NCBI RefSeq assembly: GCF_040225985.1
Contig: NZ_JBBPEU010000012.1
Coordinates: 1 to 64,000, forward strand
Direction of reading: 5' to 3'
Length of the DNA stretch: 64,000 nucleotides
Origin: Shimia sp040225985
GTDB taxonomy: Bacteria > Pseudomonadota > Alphaproteobacteria > Rhodobacterales > Rhodobacteraceae
Below, piece after piece: positions 1 to 8,829 of the stretch. Position 1 is the first letter of the stretch. The number at the start of each line of letters is the position of its first letter. The position numbers and the translations under genes are program-made. The notes below the pieces were generated by a model, which worked only from the letters and a program-made list of their open reading frames with translations, ran no database searches and was not told the DNA's origin.

Positions 1-360
1 TCCGCCGCTCCGTCTGGCGTCCCGTTGTGCGCCTCAGCGCCGCCGGTGAGGGGGGTTCTACGGTTACTGCACAAAACCCGCAAGTGCTTTTTTCACATTT
101 CTGCAAAAAACTTCTGCTAAAATTTGAAACCTCAATAAAACAAGGGATTTCCGCACATGATTTGGGCAGCATCCTTTGGCATTGGCCAGGTTTTCCACCG
201 CGATAACAGGCCCGCCCCCCGAAATTTGCCGGAATCACGGGGTGATTTGGGGTGAATCGACGGGAATCTTGAACCGATTCAGGTCGACTCGGGGCTGTGC
301 CCCTCAGAAACCGGGTCAATTTCTGGAATTTTTCTGGAATCGCCTGCCAACAACGGCAAA
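1..360. other. Non-coding stretch at window edge
   Basis: I see no credible gene here. The first 60 bases are GC-rich and contain a weak 5-bp inverted repeat (32-36 with 47-51). Bases 60-160 are clearly AT-rich, unlike coding DNA in the rest of the window. The short frames that cross this stretch have no plausible ribosome-binding site and no recognisable protein. It may hold the promoter or trailer of a gene outside the window. Confidence 0.5.
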
Positions 361-3300
361 TCACTGGGAGTCGGAATCATCACCCGACTTGCGGGCCCCC
401 ACATAGCCCGCAAGAACCTGCATGATCTTGAAAGCTGTGCCCGCATCGTTTTCGACCACGGCGAGAAATTCCTCTTCTCCAAGTCTCAGCGCCCGCATGG
501 GCGTACGCGCGTACATGTCCAGCGCACGCGGCTCCTTGCGGATCAGGGCCAACTCGCCGACAAGTGTGCCAGGTCCAGCAACGGCGACAACTTCCCGATG
601 ACCGTCCTCTGTCGTGAAGGACAGTTCGGCCTCCCCCTCAAGAATCAAGTAGGCGCCATCCGCCGCGTTGTCCCCCATGTGAAAAACATATTCATCCGCA
701 GGCAGGTCCGCCCATTGGGCACCAAAGGCCAAAAGGCGCAGCTGTCGTCGCGGCAGGCTGGCGAACAGGTCGGTTGACACAAGGGCGCGCATCTTCTGGC
801 GCAGGTCGGCACTGGCCGCGTTGTCCGTAAATCCCTCTCCATAAATCTCGCCATCCTTAAGCCGCCCATGTTCAATCTCGAACACATGCTCAAACTCTTC
901 GGGTTGCTGAATCTGCTCTTCCAAGAACAAGAGGCTGGCCTCTGGAAGCAACGCGCGCAGGTTCCGAATGATTGAACGTGCATGGGCCGGGTCTTCACCT
1001 GCAAGCACGCCATCGAGGATAAGCAACTCGGGGCGCTTGACGACGGCGCGGCTGATGGCAATCGGCCCAATCAGGGATGAAGGGGTCCCTGCCCCGGCAA
1101 TGCCAGTTTGCACGCGGAAAAGAAGTTCCACGATCTGTTGTTTAAGACCGGCCTCATCCAGCACTCGCGCCACGACATCGCGCACCGCATCCCCCTTGCC
1201 ACCGGCAGAGGATGAGATCGTTCCGTATAGCGCGTTTTCCAGAACGCTCAGGCCGGGCGCAAACTTGGCTTCGTTCAACGGCTCATAGAAATCTGCCAGC
1301 CACGCCTCGAGCTTGACCCGCTGCGCATGACGCAGATCAAGTATGAGGCTTTTCAGATCCTCGGAAAAGGCCGGACCGATCTGTTCTGCGGACACTTCGA
1401 ACGGCAGGGACAGCATCTCGACCTGTTCGTCATGGTCAAGCCCGGCATGCCCTTCTTCGCGGATTTTGCGGGTCAATTCGACCTGCCGGCGGAAGGCATC
1501 GGGATCAAGCCCCAGCCGCTGGAACAGCGGATGCTCGGTGCCGTCGACCCCGAAGGTCAGGTTGAGCATCTCGATCACCTCGCCAGAGAGGCGCAACATG
1601 CCTTCTGCCAGACCCAGTTCTTTCAGCAGTTCAAGGAAATCGCTGACGGTGCCTTCATCATATTCACGTCCCCGTTCGGTGGCCGTGGCAAAGAACAAGT
1701 TGGCTGAAACCGGCATGGTGGGATTATACCGCTCGGGGTCAAAGCGGTAGAACTCGGTCTCGAGCCCTTCTTCCCTGAGCACCTCAAGCACGCGCGGGCG
1801 CAGCGCAACAAGTTTCTCGGCCAGATCGGGCGCTTCCTTGGGCAGGAAGATCTGTTCGAGCGCGCGCCGATACATGCCTTCGCCCGCGCCGATCGCATCC
1901 ATGGCACGCAGCCACCAGTCTCTCAGTTCATCACGATCTGCCACGCCCGCCCGTGCTGGATCGACCCAATCGGCCAGATAGGTGTCCATGCTGTTGCCGG
2001 ACCGTTCCGTTTCAGTGTCCCGGTGCTTTTCAGCGGCAACCCGCTCGGGGCGGATATCGAACAGGTTTACTGGCGCGACCCTCAGGGGCATCGTAATATT
2101 GGCCCCGAACGTGCCCTGAAAGACATAGGGCGGCATCTCGGCGTAACCAATGCGCGTCGCGATCACCATCTGGTGCAAGCTTTCAAGGTTTTCGCCGTCA
2201 ATCATAACTTTGCCTGCCGACGCATTCACCTCTCGGGTCAAAAGCTCGGCAACAGCGCGGCGCTCCTCCTGATCGTTGGTGGAAATCGCCACAAGCCCTC
2301 CCTTGGGCAGCGTCAGCGAAATGTCTTCAAGAATAGAGTCGCCATTGTGGTCTGTAACCGTGACGTTGCACAATTCGATATCGCCATCCAGATGCGGGAT
2401 TTCCTCGGGCTCGCCTTCGAACAGTTTTTCGTCCACCATCCCGGCAGGATCAAACCGCTCGGCAATCAGTGTCCAGCGCAGTGACATGTCCTGCACGCGG
2501 TTGTAATAATTCAGCAGCTCTTTCCACGGCGAGGACAGATCCTTGTATGCTGCCAGCGCGGCCACCAGCGCCCCGAGAGAGACCTTACCCTGAATAACAA
2601 GAAGGCCGCCGACTGCATAAAAGAAGAACGGTGTGAGCTGGGTGATGAAGTTGTTGAGGAACTTCATGAAGAATTTCTTCTTGTAGATGGTCAGGCGGAT
2701 GTCGAACAACGTGCCCAACCGGCGCGTGACCTGCGCCAACCGATAGCGCCAGCCTGCGTTGACTCGCAATGTCGGCGCCCCGGCCGCAGTTTCACCGATT
2801 TCCCCGGCCAACAACCGCACCTGACCAATCCGGTCTTTGTTGTGCAGGTTGATCTGCCATTGCAGCTTCGGGATGATCCACGCCTGCAGCGGAATCAGCG
2901 CACAGGCCGCCAGCCCGAACCACACACTCTGGGCAAACAGGAAAAACAGAATGGTCAGCATCTGGCCGGCCTGCAGCACCGGCAGGCTGATCGCGTCGCC
3001 CATCATCCCGCCCATCGGTTCGGATTCGGACGTGATCATCGACACCATTTCCCCTTGCGAGGTGCGCCGCAGATAGGATTGCGGAAACCGCATGATCCGC
3101 CCGATCAGCGTATAGCGATAGCGCCGCAGCATCCGTTCAGACAGGATGCCTTTCATCGTATTGATGCGCATTTTCATCAGGCCATGCGCCAGGACCGCCA
3201 AAAGAAAGCCCCCGCACAACACGAAAAGAAAAGTCACCTGATCCAGCTCGATGTCGAGCGCGTCTATATAGATAAAGGCCTGATCCGATGAAATCGCGTC

Positions 3301-3429
3301 GTTGATGATCCGCTTGGGCAGTTCCAGAGTCAGGTACAACAGCGGGAACAGGCACGCGGTCATCACGAGGAGAATAAGCTGATCGCGTTTGGAGTATTTC
3401 CAGATGAAAGAAAATAACGAGCGTTCTAT
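361..3429 (-). CDS. Degenerate ABC transporter-like protein with C-terminal cyclic-nucleotide-binding domain
   Basis: This roughly 1,020-residue membrane protein has an N-terminal ABC exporter-type transmembrane domain (about the first 300 residues), a split nucleotide-binding domain interrupted by a roughly 300-residue insert, and a C-terminal cNMP-binding domain (last ~110 residues, containing GTLVGELALI). Every ATPase motif is eroded. The Walker A position reads VAISTNDQEERRAV with no GK[ST]. The signature region reads SSLIGPIAISRA instead of LSGGQ. Walker B reads LLILDG, so the catalytic Glu is Gly. The switch His region reads LFLEEQ. It is therefore unlikely to hydrolyse ATP in the usual way. 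The first standard start (GTG) is at 3366, but the frame continues upstream as IERSLFSFIWKYSKRDQL from an ATA at 3427-3429 that has an AGAAGG motif 9 nt before it. I favour that start. A sensor or scaffold role is inference. Confidence 0.75.
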   Translation of the reverse strand: MERSLFSFIWKYSKRDQLILLVMTACLFPLLYLTLELPKRIINDAISSDQAFIYIDALDIELDQVTFLFVLCGGFLLAVLAHGLMKMRINTMKGILSERMLRRYRYTLIGRIMRFPQSYLRRTSQGEMVSMITSESEPMGGMMGDAISLPVLQAGQMLTILFFLFAQSVWFGLAACALIPLQAWIIPKLQWQINLHNKDRIGQVRLLAGEIGETAAGAPTLRVNAGWRYRLAQVTRRLGTLFDIRLTIYKKKFFMKFLNNFITQLTPFFFYAVGGLLVIQGKVSLGALVAALAAYKDLSSPWKELLNYYNRVQDMSLRWTLIAERFDPAGMVDEKLFEGEPEEIPHLDGDIELCNVTVTDHNGDSILEDISLTLPKGGLVAISTNDQEERRAVAELLTREVNASAGKVMIDGENLESLHQMVIATRIGYAEMPPYVFQGTFGANITMPLRVAPVNLFDIRPERVAAEKHRDTETERSGNSMDTYLADWVDPARAGVADRDELRDWWLRAMDAIGAGEGMYRRALEQIFLPKEAPDLAEKLVALRPRVLEVLREEGLETEFYRFDPERYNPTMPVSANLFFATATERGREYDEGTVSDFLELLKELGLAEGMLRLSGEVIEMLNLTFGVDGTEHPLFQRLGLDPDAFRRQVELTRKIREEGHAGLDHDEQVEMLSLPFEVSAEQIGPAFSEDLKSLILDLRHAQRVKLEAWLADFYEPLNEAKFAPGLSVLENALYGTISSSAGGKGDAVRDVVARVLDEAGLKQQIVELLFRVQTGIAGAGTPSSLIGPIAISRAVVKRPELLILDGVLAGEDPAHARSIIRNLRALLPEASLLFLEEQIQQPEEFEHVFEIEHGRLKDGEIYGEGFTDNAASADLRQKMRALVSTDLFASLPRRQLRLLAFGAQWADLPADEYVFHMGDNAADGAYLILEGEAELSFTTEDGHREVVAVAGPGTLVGELALIRKEPRALDMYARTPMRALRLGEEEFLAVVENDAGTAFKIMQVLAGYVGARKSGDDSDSQ

Positions 3430-3612
3430 GGCCGTGGCCCTTCTGTCGGGGGCGGAACCCGCCCGTCGCTTCTAATTGTTGCAAGGTTAGCAACGAAGAC
3501 TCCTCGGGATCAAGGACTCGCTACTGACCACACGGCATCCGATTGCCCCGTTGATTTGCGTGCAATATCGGCTACCCTGAAAAAATAAGACCCCGGAAAC
3601 CAAGGCCGGCCC

Positions 3613-3996
3613 ATGGAAACGACAACCGCCATCCTGTTGCTGTTCGCAGCGCTGCAGATCAAGCATCTGCTGGCGGATTTCTATTTCCAGACGATGTGGA
3701 TGATGGACGGGCGCGATCGCTATTTCCATCTCGGGCGCACATGCCATGCCGGAGTGCACGTCGCATTCTCAGCCGTGATCCTCCTTGCGTTCAGCACACC
3801 ACTGCCACTCTTGGTCGGGATCGTGGTGCTGGAATGGGTGCTGCATTTCCACATCGACTGGTGGAAAGCGGGTCAAAACAAAAGCAAGGGCTGGACCCCG
3901 GCCGATGCCGCCTTCTGGCGGGCACTCGGCGTGGATCAAACGCTGCACCACCTATGCTATATCCTCATGGTCTGGATTTGGCTGACCTACGCCTGA
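3613..3996 (+). CDS. DUF3307 family membrane protein
   Basis: This 127-residue integral membrane protein has hydrophobic segments near residues 3-25, 45-80 and 110-126. The pattern H-L-L-A-D-F near the N-terminus, a central HFHIDWWK motif and a C-terminal D-Q-x-x-H motif fit the DUF3307 family. The biochemical function of the family is unknown to me. It stands alone, divergent from the ABC-like gene and closed by a strong intrinsic terminator just downstream. Confidence 0.8.
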   Translation: METTTAILLLFAALQIKHLLADFYFQTMWMMDGRDRYFHLGRTCHAGVHVAFSAVILLAFSTPLPLLVGIVVLEWVLHFHIDWWKAGQNKSKGWTPADAAFWRALGVDQTLHHLCYILMVWIWLTYA

Positions 3997-4020
3997 GCGG
4001 TTCGGCAAGGACAGATGAGA

Positions 4021-4050
4021 AAAGCGGCCCCGAAAAGGCCGCTTTTTTTC
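4021..4050 (+). terminator. Intrinsic terminator of the DUF3307 gene
   Basis: A 9-bp stem (aaagcggcc at 4021-4029 with ggccgcttt at 4037-4045) encloses a 7-nt loop and runs into a T tract to 4049. It lies between two convergent genes and the leading A run suggests it works in both directions. Confidence 0.85.
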
Positions 4051-4065
4051 ATTTTGTCTAGCGCT

Positions 4066-4458
4066 TCACATACCAGGGTCGACAGGCTCGGACGCGGGCC
4101 CGCCCCCATCTTTCCAGTCACTCAAGCCGCCAAGGTTATAGACCTCGGCATATCCCATATCCTTGAGCAATTTGCCCGCCAGCGCGGCGCGCCCGCCAGA
4201 GGCACAATGCAGGATGATCGGACGGTCGAATTTCAACTCTGCATCATGGAACTGGGTGGCGGGATCGGCACGGAATTCCAGCATCCCGCGCGGGATGTGG
4301 TGGCTGCCGGCGGCGCGGCCCTGCATCTGCAATTCGGGCGCGTCCCGGATATCAAGCAACAAAGCCCCCTCAGCGATCTTGGCTTGTGCGTCGGCCACGC
4401 TGATCCGTGGCACGGCGGCATTGGCGGCTTCCATCATCTCGGCAACGGTCAAAGGCAT
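4066..4458 (-). CDS. Rhodanese-like domain protein
   Basis: This 130-residue single-domain protein has the rhodanese fold pattern: an early LLLDIRDAPE segment (about 33-42) and the active-site loop HCASGGRAALAG, where the Cys would carry the persulfide. The GGLSDW segment near the C-terminus is typical. No signal peptide is visible, so it is probably cytoplasmic. Small rhodaneses of this type transfer sulfane sulfur or detoxify cyanide or sulfide, but the physiological partner cannot be read from the neighbours. Confidence 0.85.
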   Translation of the reverse strand: MPLTVAEMMEAANAAVPRISVADAQAKIAEGALLLDIRDAPELQMQGRAAGSHHIPRGMLEFRADPATQFHDAELKFDRPIILHCASGGRAALAGKLLKDMGYAEVYNLGGLSDWKDGGGPASEPVDPGM

Positions 4459-4534
4459 TGGGGTCTCCTTGAAAAATCCATATGACCCAATCTAAGGACA
4501 GGTCTTTCTTTTGCAACGGGCGCGCAGAACGCCG

Positions 4535-5095
4535 CTAGCGGATCACCGCCCTCAGCCGCTTGAACCGGGTCTTGGCCTCGGCGTTGCGGACGGTGCCGCG
4601 GCGTACGAGACCATAATCATCCAGCTCGACCTTGCCGCGCATCAAGAGATAGGACTCACCGTCGGGGCCATAGCCCTTTTGCTCGAACCGGAACCCGCTC
4701 GAGGTGGGCGTATTCGTCCGTAACATATTGGTTTTATATGGCTTTCCATCTACCACACCCTCTTCCACAAAGCTGCACTCACCCACGGTGCGCTGGCAGT
4801 TGTGGGGCGTGAAGCTCACCACCTCGCCGGCGGCGGTCACCCATTTCACTGTCTGCCCCGCACCATCACGGAAATAGCGCGACCGCCCCTCCATGGCCGA
4901 CGGATCATCTCCCGGAACCACGTCATAAACGTGATAGGCGCCCGATTTCCCTGCAAATACATGGGTATAAATCTGATCCCCAGCCTGGTAGACGGCATAG
5001 CTGCCCTTGCCGATCTCGGGCATATTCACCCCGATCCCCTCGGCCGAGGCAGCCCCGGCGGCGGCGACAAAGGCAAGTGCAAAACGAAACTTCAT
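4535..5095 (-). CDS. Hypothetical secreted protein
   Basis: I do not recognise this 186-residue protein. The start at 5095 is chosen because it begins with a clear signal peptide (MKFRFALAFVAAAGAASA), with cleavage likely after the ASA; a longer open frame upstream has no support. The mature part contains a Cys pair (NCQRTVGEC) that could form a disulfide in the periplasm. The C-terminus is rich in Arg and Lys. It is flanked by a rhodanese gene on the same strand and a divergent Phd-like gene. Confidence 0.7.
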   Translation of the reverse strand: MKFRFALAFVAAAGAASAEGIGVNMPEIGKGSYAVYQAGDQIYTHVFAGKSGAYHVYDVVPGDDPSAMEGRSRYFRDGAGQTVKWVTAAGEVVSFTPHNCQRTVGECSFVEEGVVDGKPYKTNMLRTNTPTSSGFRFEQKGYGPDGESYLLMRGKVELDDYGLVRRGTVRNAEAKTRFKRLRAVIR

Positions 5096-5212
5096 GGCAA
5101 ACTCCGATCGCGGAAAACACCCGCATCGTAGCAGCCCCGCACCATCCCGCAACGGAAAGTTACGCCGCTGGTAAATCGCGCGGCGCACGGCGCGACAGGC
5201 GGGTTTTAACCG

Positions 5213-5253
5213 GTTTGTACAACAATTTCCGGAGCAGCGACCATTTTGTACAC
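5213..5253. promoter_or_regulatory. Paired TTGTACA-type sites upstream of the Phd-like gene
   Basis: A perfect 8-bp palindrome TTGTACAA (5215-5222) is followed 31 bases later by TTGTACAC (5246-5253), just before the ribosome-binding site of the Phd-like gene. Two copies on one side of the helix are typical of an autoregulated antitoxin operator. This is inference from position and symmetry only. Confidence 0.45.
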
Positions 5254-5266
5254 CCCCGGAGGAACC

Positions 5267-5686
5267 ATGAGACTGACCATCAGCAAGGCCCGCGCCCATC
5301 TGGGCCAGATCTGCACTCTTGTTCAGGACCCGCGCGAACACTTCGTGCTGACCCGTCACGGCCGCCCCATCGCCGCCATCGTCTCGTTCGAGGAGGTCAA
5401 GCGGATCTGGGACCTGCAAGAACGCGACACGCGCGGCATCCGCAACCCGCTGAGCGGGATGTTCGGCAACTGCCTGCTGCCGGGGTTTGTCTCGGGGCTG
5501 AACGGCGATCCGGTCACCCCGCGCGAGGCCGCGCTCCAGATGCAACAGGTCCAGATCGAGCGCGCCGCCGAACGCGGGATATTGGCAGCAGGCGGGTTGG
5601 AACCGGTCGAGGGCGGAGAGCTGGGCGTGATGGTGTCCGCACCGAAACGGCGCTGGTGGGCGTTCTGGCGGCGGGGGAAAGAGTGA
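5267..5686 (+). CDS. Phd/YefM-like antitoxin domain protein, orphan
   Basis: This is a 139-residue protein. The N-terminal ~55 residues (MRLTISKARAHLGQICTLVQ through RHGRPIAAIVSFEE) match the Phd/YefM antitoxin DNA-binding fold. The start at 5267 follows a strong GGAGGAAC ribosome-binding site. The C-terminal half is longer than in usual antitoxins (about 80 residues in total) and ends in an aromatic-basic tail (RRWWAFWRRGKE). No toxin gene follows: the next gene, lepA, is convergent. It may be an orphan antitoxin or a repurposed regulator. Confidence 0.7.
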   Translation: MRLTISKARAHLGQICTLVQDPREHFVLTRHGRPIAAIVSFEEVKRIWDLQERDTRGIRNPLSGMFGNCLLPGFVSGLNGDPVTPREAALQMQQVQIERAAERGILAAGGLEPVEGGELGVMVSAPKRRWWAFWRRGKE

Positions 5687-5756
5687 AGATTGAAATCGGC
5701 TTCGCTGCAGGATGGCGCTGACCGTGCATTGCACGGGCAGGCCGATTCTAACGAAA

Positions 5757-5780
5757 AAGCCGCCCAAAAAGGCGGCCTTT
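5757..5780. terminator. Bidirectional terminator between the Phd-like gene and lepA
   Basis: A GCCGCC/GGCGGC stem (5759-5764 with 5771-5776) with a 6-nt A-rich loop is flanked by A and T runs on opposite sides. It lies between convergent genes. Confidence 0.75.
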
Positions 5781-5811
5781 AACATGTCTTTTTGGTGGCT
5801 TGGAACTCGCC

Positions 5812-7611
5812 TTACGAATCCATCTTCAACGCCGAGATGAACGCTTCTTGCGGGATGTCGACCTTGCCGAACTGGCGCATCTTTTTCTTACCGGCCTTTT
5901 GCTTGTCCAGCAGTTTCCGCTTCCGCGTGGCGTCGCCGCCATAGCATTTCGCGGTCACGTCCTTGCGCAGGGCAGACAGGGTTTCGCGGGCAATGACCTT
6001 GCCGCCGATGGCCGCCTGGATCGGGATCTTGAACATGTGGCGCGGGATCAGGTCTTTGAGCTTTTCGCACATGGCGCGGCCCCGCATCTCGGCGCGATCG
6101 CGGTGTACCATGGTCGAAAGCGCATCGACCGGTTCGTCATTCACGAGGATCGACATCTTGACCAGATTGTCCTGACGATAGCCGGTCATTTGGTAGTCGA
6201 AGGACGCGTAACCCTTTGTTACCGATTTCAGGCGATCATAGAAGTCGAACACAACTTCATTAAGGGGAAGGTCATAGACAACCATCGCCCGGCTGCCCGC
6301 ATAGGTCAGGTCTTCCTGAATGCCGCGGCGGTCCTGGCAGAGTTTCAGCACATCGCCGAGGAATTCGTCGGGCACAAGGATCGTCGCCTTGATGCGCGGT
6401 TCTTCCAGATGGTCGACATGGGTCAGGTCGGGCATGTCGGCAGGGTTGTGCAGCTCGATCATCGAGCCGTCGCGCATGTAGATGTGATAGATCACGCTGG
6501 GCGCGGTGGTGATCAGTTCGATGTCATATTCGCGCTCGATCCGGTCGCGGATCACTTCGAGGTGCAACAGCCCGAGAAACCCGCAGCGGAAACCAAAGCC
6601 GAGCGCGGCAGAAGTTTCCATCTCATACGAGAAGGAGGCATCATTCAAAGCCAGTTTTTCAATCGCGTCGCGCAGGTCTTCAAACTCGGCACTGTCGACG
6701 GGGAAAAGGCCACAGAACACCACGGGCTGTGCAGGCTTAAAGCCGGGCAGCGGCGTTTCGGTGCCGTGTTTGTCATTGGTGATGGTATCGCCGACGCGGG
6801 TGTCGCGCACTTGCTTGATCGACGCGGTCAGAAACCCGATCTCGCCGGGGCCAAGGCTGTCGATCATCTGCATCTGGGGGCGGAATACGCCGACGCGGTC
6901 GACATGGTGGATCGACCCGTTCGACATCATCTTGACCTTCATGCCCTTCTTGAGCGTACCGTCCATGATCCGAACAAGGACGATCACGCCGAGATATGCG
7001 TCATACCATGAATCAACCAGCATCGCCTTGAGCGGTGCATCGACAGTCCCGGTCGGGGCGGGCAGGTCGCGCACAATCGCCTCGAGCGTTTCGTGGATGC
7101 CCTGCCCCGTTTTGGCGCTGACCTGGATCGCGCCAGTGGCGTCGATGCCGATCACGTCTTCGATCTGTTCGGCCACGCGATCACAATCGGACGCGGGCAG
7201 GTCGATCTTGTTCAGGACCGGCACAATTTCGTGGTCGGCGTCGATGGCCTGATAGACATTTGCCAGCGTCTGGGCCTCGACCCCTTGGGTCGAGTCGACC
7301 ACTAGTAGCGACCCCTCGACGGCGCGCATCGACCGCGACACCTCGTAGGCGAAATCGACGTGTCCGGGGGTGTCGATAAGGTTCAGGACATAGGTCTCGC
7401 CATCATCCGCCTGATAGTCGATCCGCACGGTGTTGGCCTTGATGGTGATGCCGCGCTCGCGCTCGATATCCATGCTGTCGAGCAATTGCTCTTTCATGTC
7501 GCGGTCCTGCACCGTTCCCGTCTCTTGGATAAGGCGGTCGGCCAGCGTGGACTTGCCGTGGTCAATATGGGCCACGATCGAGAAATTGCGGATTTTGTTC
7601 AGGTCGGTCAT
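5812..7611 (-). CDS. lepA: Elongation factor 4 (LepA) GTPase
   Basis: This 599-residue protein has the usual LepA length. G motifs are visible: HIDHGKST at 15-22, DTPGH at 80-84 and NKID at 134-137. The C-terminal LepA-specific region contains KKMRQFGKVDIPQEAF. LepA is a ribosome-associated GTPase that acts on stalled or back-translocated ribosomes and on 30S maturation. The gene stands alone, with a shared terminator downstream. I am sure of the identity. Confidence 0.98.
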   Translation of the reverse strand: MTDLNKIRNFSIVAHIDHGKSTLADRLIQETGTVQDRDMKEQLLDSMDIERERGITIKANTVRIDYQADDGETYVLNLIDTPGHVDFAYEVSRSMRAVEGSLLVVDSTQGVEAQTLANVYQAIDADHEIVPVLNKIDLPASDCDRVAEQIEDVIGIDATGAIQVSAKTGQGIHETLEAIVRDLPAPTGTVDAPLKAMLVDSWYDAYLGVIVLVRIMDGTLKKGMKVKMMSNGSIHHVDRVGVFRPQMQMIDSLGPGEIGFLTASIKQVRDTRVGDTITNDKHGTETPLPGFKPAQPVVFCGLFPVDSAEFEDLRDAIEKLALNDASFSYEMETSAALGFGFRCGFLGLLHLEVIRDRIEREYDIELITTAPSVIYHIYMRDGSMIELHNPADMPDLTHVDHLEEPRIKATILVPDEFLGDVLKLCQDRRGIQEDLTYAGSRAMVVYDLPLNEVVFDFYDRLKSVTKGYASFDYQMTGYRQDNLVKMSILVNDEPVDALSTMVHRDRAEMRGRAMCEKLKDLIPRHMFKIPIQAAIGGKVIARETLSALRKDVTAKCYGGDATRKRKLLDKQKAGKKKMRQFGKVDIPQEAFISALKMDS

Positions 7612-7794
7612 GGTAGCGGGATATGGAGTGGAAAGCGGTTTTGGTCAAGCTCTCGTGATGCGTACCCGAGGGGGATTCGCGACCTAAATGTGCGGGAAGC
7701 GGCGAGGCGATGCCGATCCGCCTCAGCGTATCGGGTCTGAGGGGGCCGACCCTCGCGCCAGAACGGTGCTGGATTCGCCCTTTCGGCGACCGGA

Positions 7795-8703
7795 TCAGCG
7801 GGCAGCTACCACGACATGGCGACGGTGCGCGGACTGGATATCGTAGCGTCCCTGCATCGGGTGGAACCCCTTACGCAACAGGTCGGCGAGGTAGGCAATC
7901 ACATCGCCCTTGCCGGATTGCGCGCCGTACATGTTGATGTTCTGCACCCCGAGATCCGGCAGCGCACCGTTATGGGCCACCACCTCAAGATGCGGCGGCT
8001 GGGTGCCTTCGATCATCGCCATCACGCCAAGATCGGCGCTGACTGTTGCCTCGACCGTGCGCTCGGAATTGGTTTCGACCGCCATTTCCCATTCGATGCC
8101 CGCATCGTCCAACGCACGAATGGCACTGCTGCGGAACACGCAATTGTCGCCGGAAGCAAACCGGAACGGGCGGCGGCGCCACGTGGCCCCACCAGGCGCG
8201 CCGATCCAAGCCATGGGCAGGGTACACAGCAACTCTGCCCCCGACCCGCTCTCGGCCTCGGTGGTGAGGATGAGATCACATTCGCCCTTGTCGAACTGCG
8301 CACGCAGCGACCGGGTGTAGGACGAAATAAGGTGCACCTTGATTCTGGGATAGGCGGCGGCGAACTGCTGCATCGCGCGCGGAATCACCGGATAGACGAT
8401 GTCATGCGGCACCCCGAGCGTGACTTCGCCTTCGAACTCTTCATGGGTCAGACGTCGGATCACCTCGTCATTGAGCGACACCATGCGGCGCGCATAGCCC
8501 AAAAGCTGCTCCCCCGCCGGGGTGAGTGCGATGCCGCGCCCGGACCGGTCGAGCAAGGTGACACCGATCAATTCCTCAAGTCTTTTCAACTGCATGGAGA
8601 CAGCAGATTGCGTCAGGTGCAAAAAACCGGCCGCCTTGGTGACCCCGCCCAGATCGGCAACTGCCACAAAACTACGCAACGTGGTTACATCAAGATTCCG
8701 CAT
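7795..8703 (-). CDS. LysR family transcriptional regulator
   Basis: This 302-residue LysR-type regulator has an N-terminal winged helix-turn-helix (LRSFVAVADLGGVTKAAGFL, then SAVSMQLKRLEE) and a C-terminal effector-binding domain. I chose the ATG at 8703 because it starts at the canonical MRNLDVTTLRSF; an upstream ATG at 8739 would add 12 residues that overlap the operator-like repeats. It is divergent from a DUF1127 gene, and two inverted repeats in the shared spacer suggest autoregulation or joint control. The effector is unknown. Confidence 0.93.
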   Translation of the reverse strand: MRNLDVTTLRSFVAVADLGGVTKAAGFLHLTQSAVSMQLKRLEELIGVTLLDRSGRGIALTPAGEQLLGYARRMVSLNDEVIRRLTHEEFEGEVTLGVPHDIVYPVIPRAMQQFAAAYPRIKVHLISSYTRSLRAQFDKGECDLILTTEAESGSGAELLCTLPMAWIGAPGGATWRRRPFRFASGDNCVFRSSAIRALDDAGIEWEMAVETNSERTVEATVSADLGVMAMIEGTQPPHLEVVAHNGALPDLGVQNINMYGAQSGKGDVIAYLADLLRKGFHPMQGRYDIQSAHRRHVVVAAR

Positions 8704-8704
8704 T

Positions 8705-8788
8705 TCATCACCATTTTTGATGAATGATCTCACAAACATTCGTTTTTAAAATAAACACATTTCCCCATATACATCAAGCAAGTTGATG
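8705..8788. promoter_or_regulatory. Two inverted repeats in the LysR-DUF1127 spacer
   Basis: TCATCA-N7-TGATGA lies at 8705-8723 against the LysR start codon. CATCAA-N5-TTGATG lies at 8772-8788 and fits the T-N11-A rule for LysR sites. Both use related half-sites (ATCA/TGAT), as expected for one regulator binding twice. Confidence 0.5.
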
Positions 8789-8829
8789 AAAGATGCCAAA
8801 ACCATTTCAAAATCAGAAAGGACAGGATT

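Noticed and set aside
1..60. Hairpin at the window edge as a terminator or RNA
   Set aside because: Only a 5-bp stem with a 10-base loop and no T tract; not enough to call.
5246..5686. Complete toxin-antitoxin pair
   Set aside because: No second small gene lies beside the Phd-like gene on either strand; the next frame is lepA.
5096..5785. Longer N-terminus for the secreted protein at 4535-5095
   Set aside because: The extension has no start signal, overlaps the Phd-like gene and would hide an excellent signal peptide that begins at 5095.
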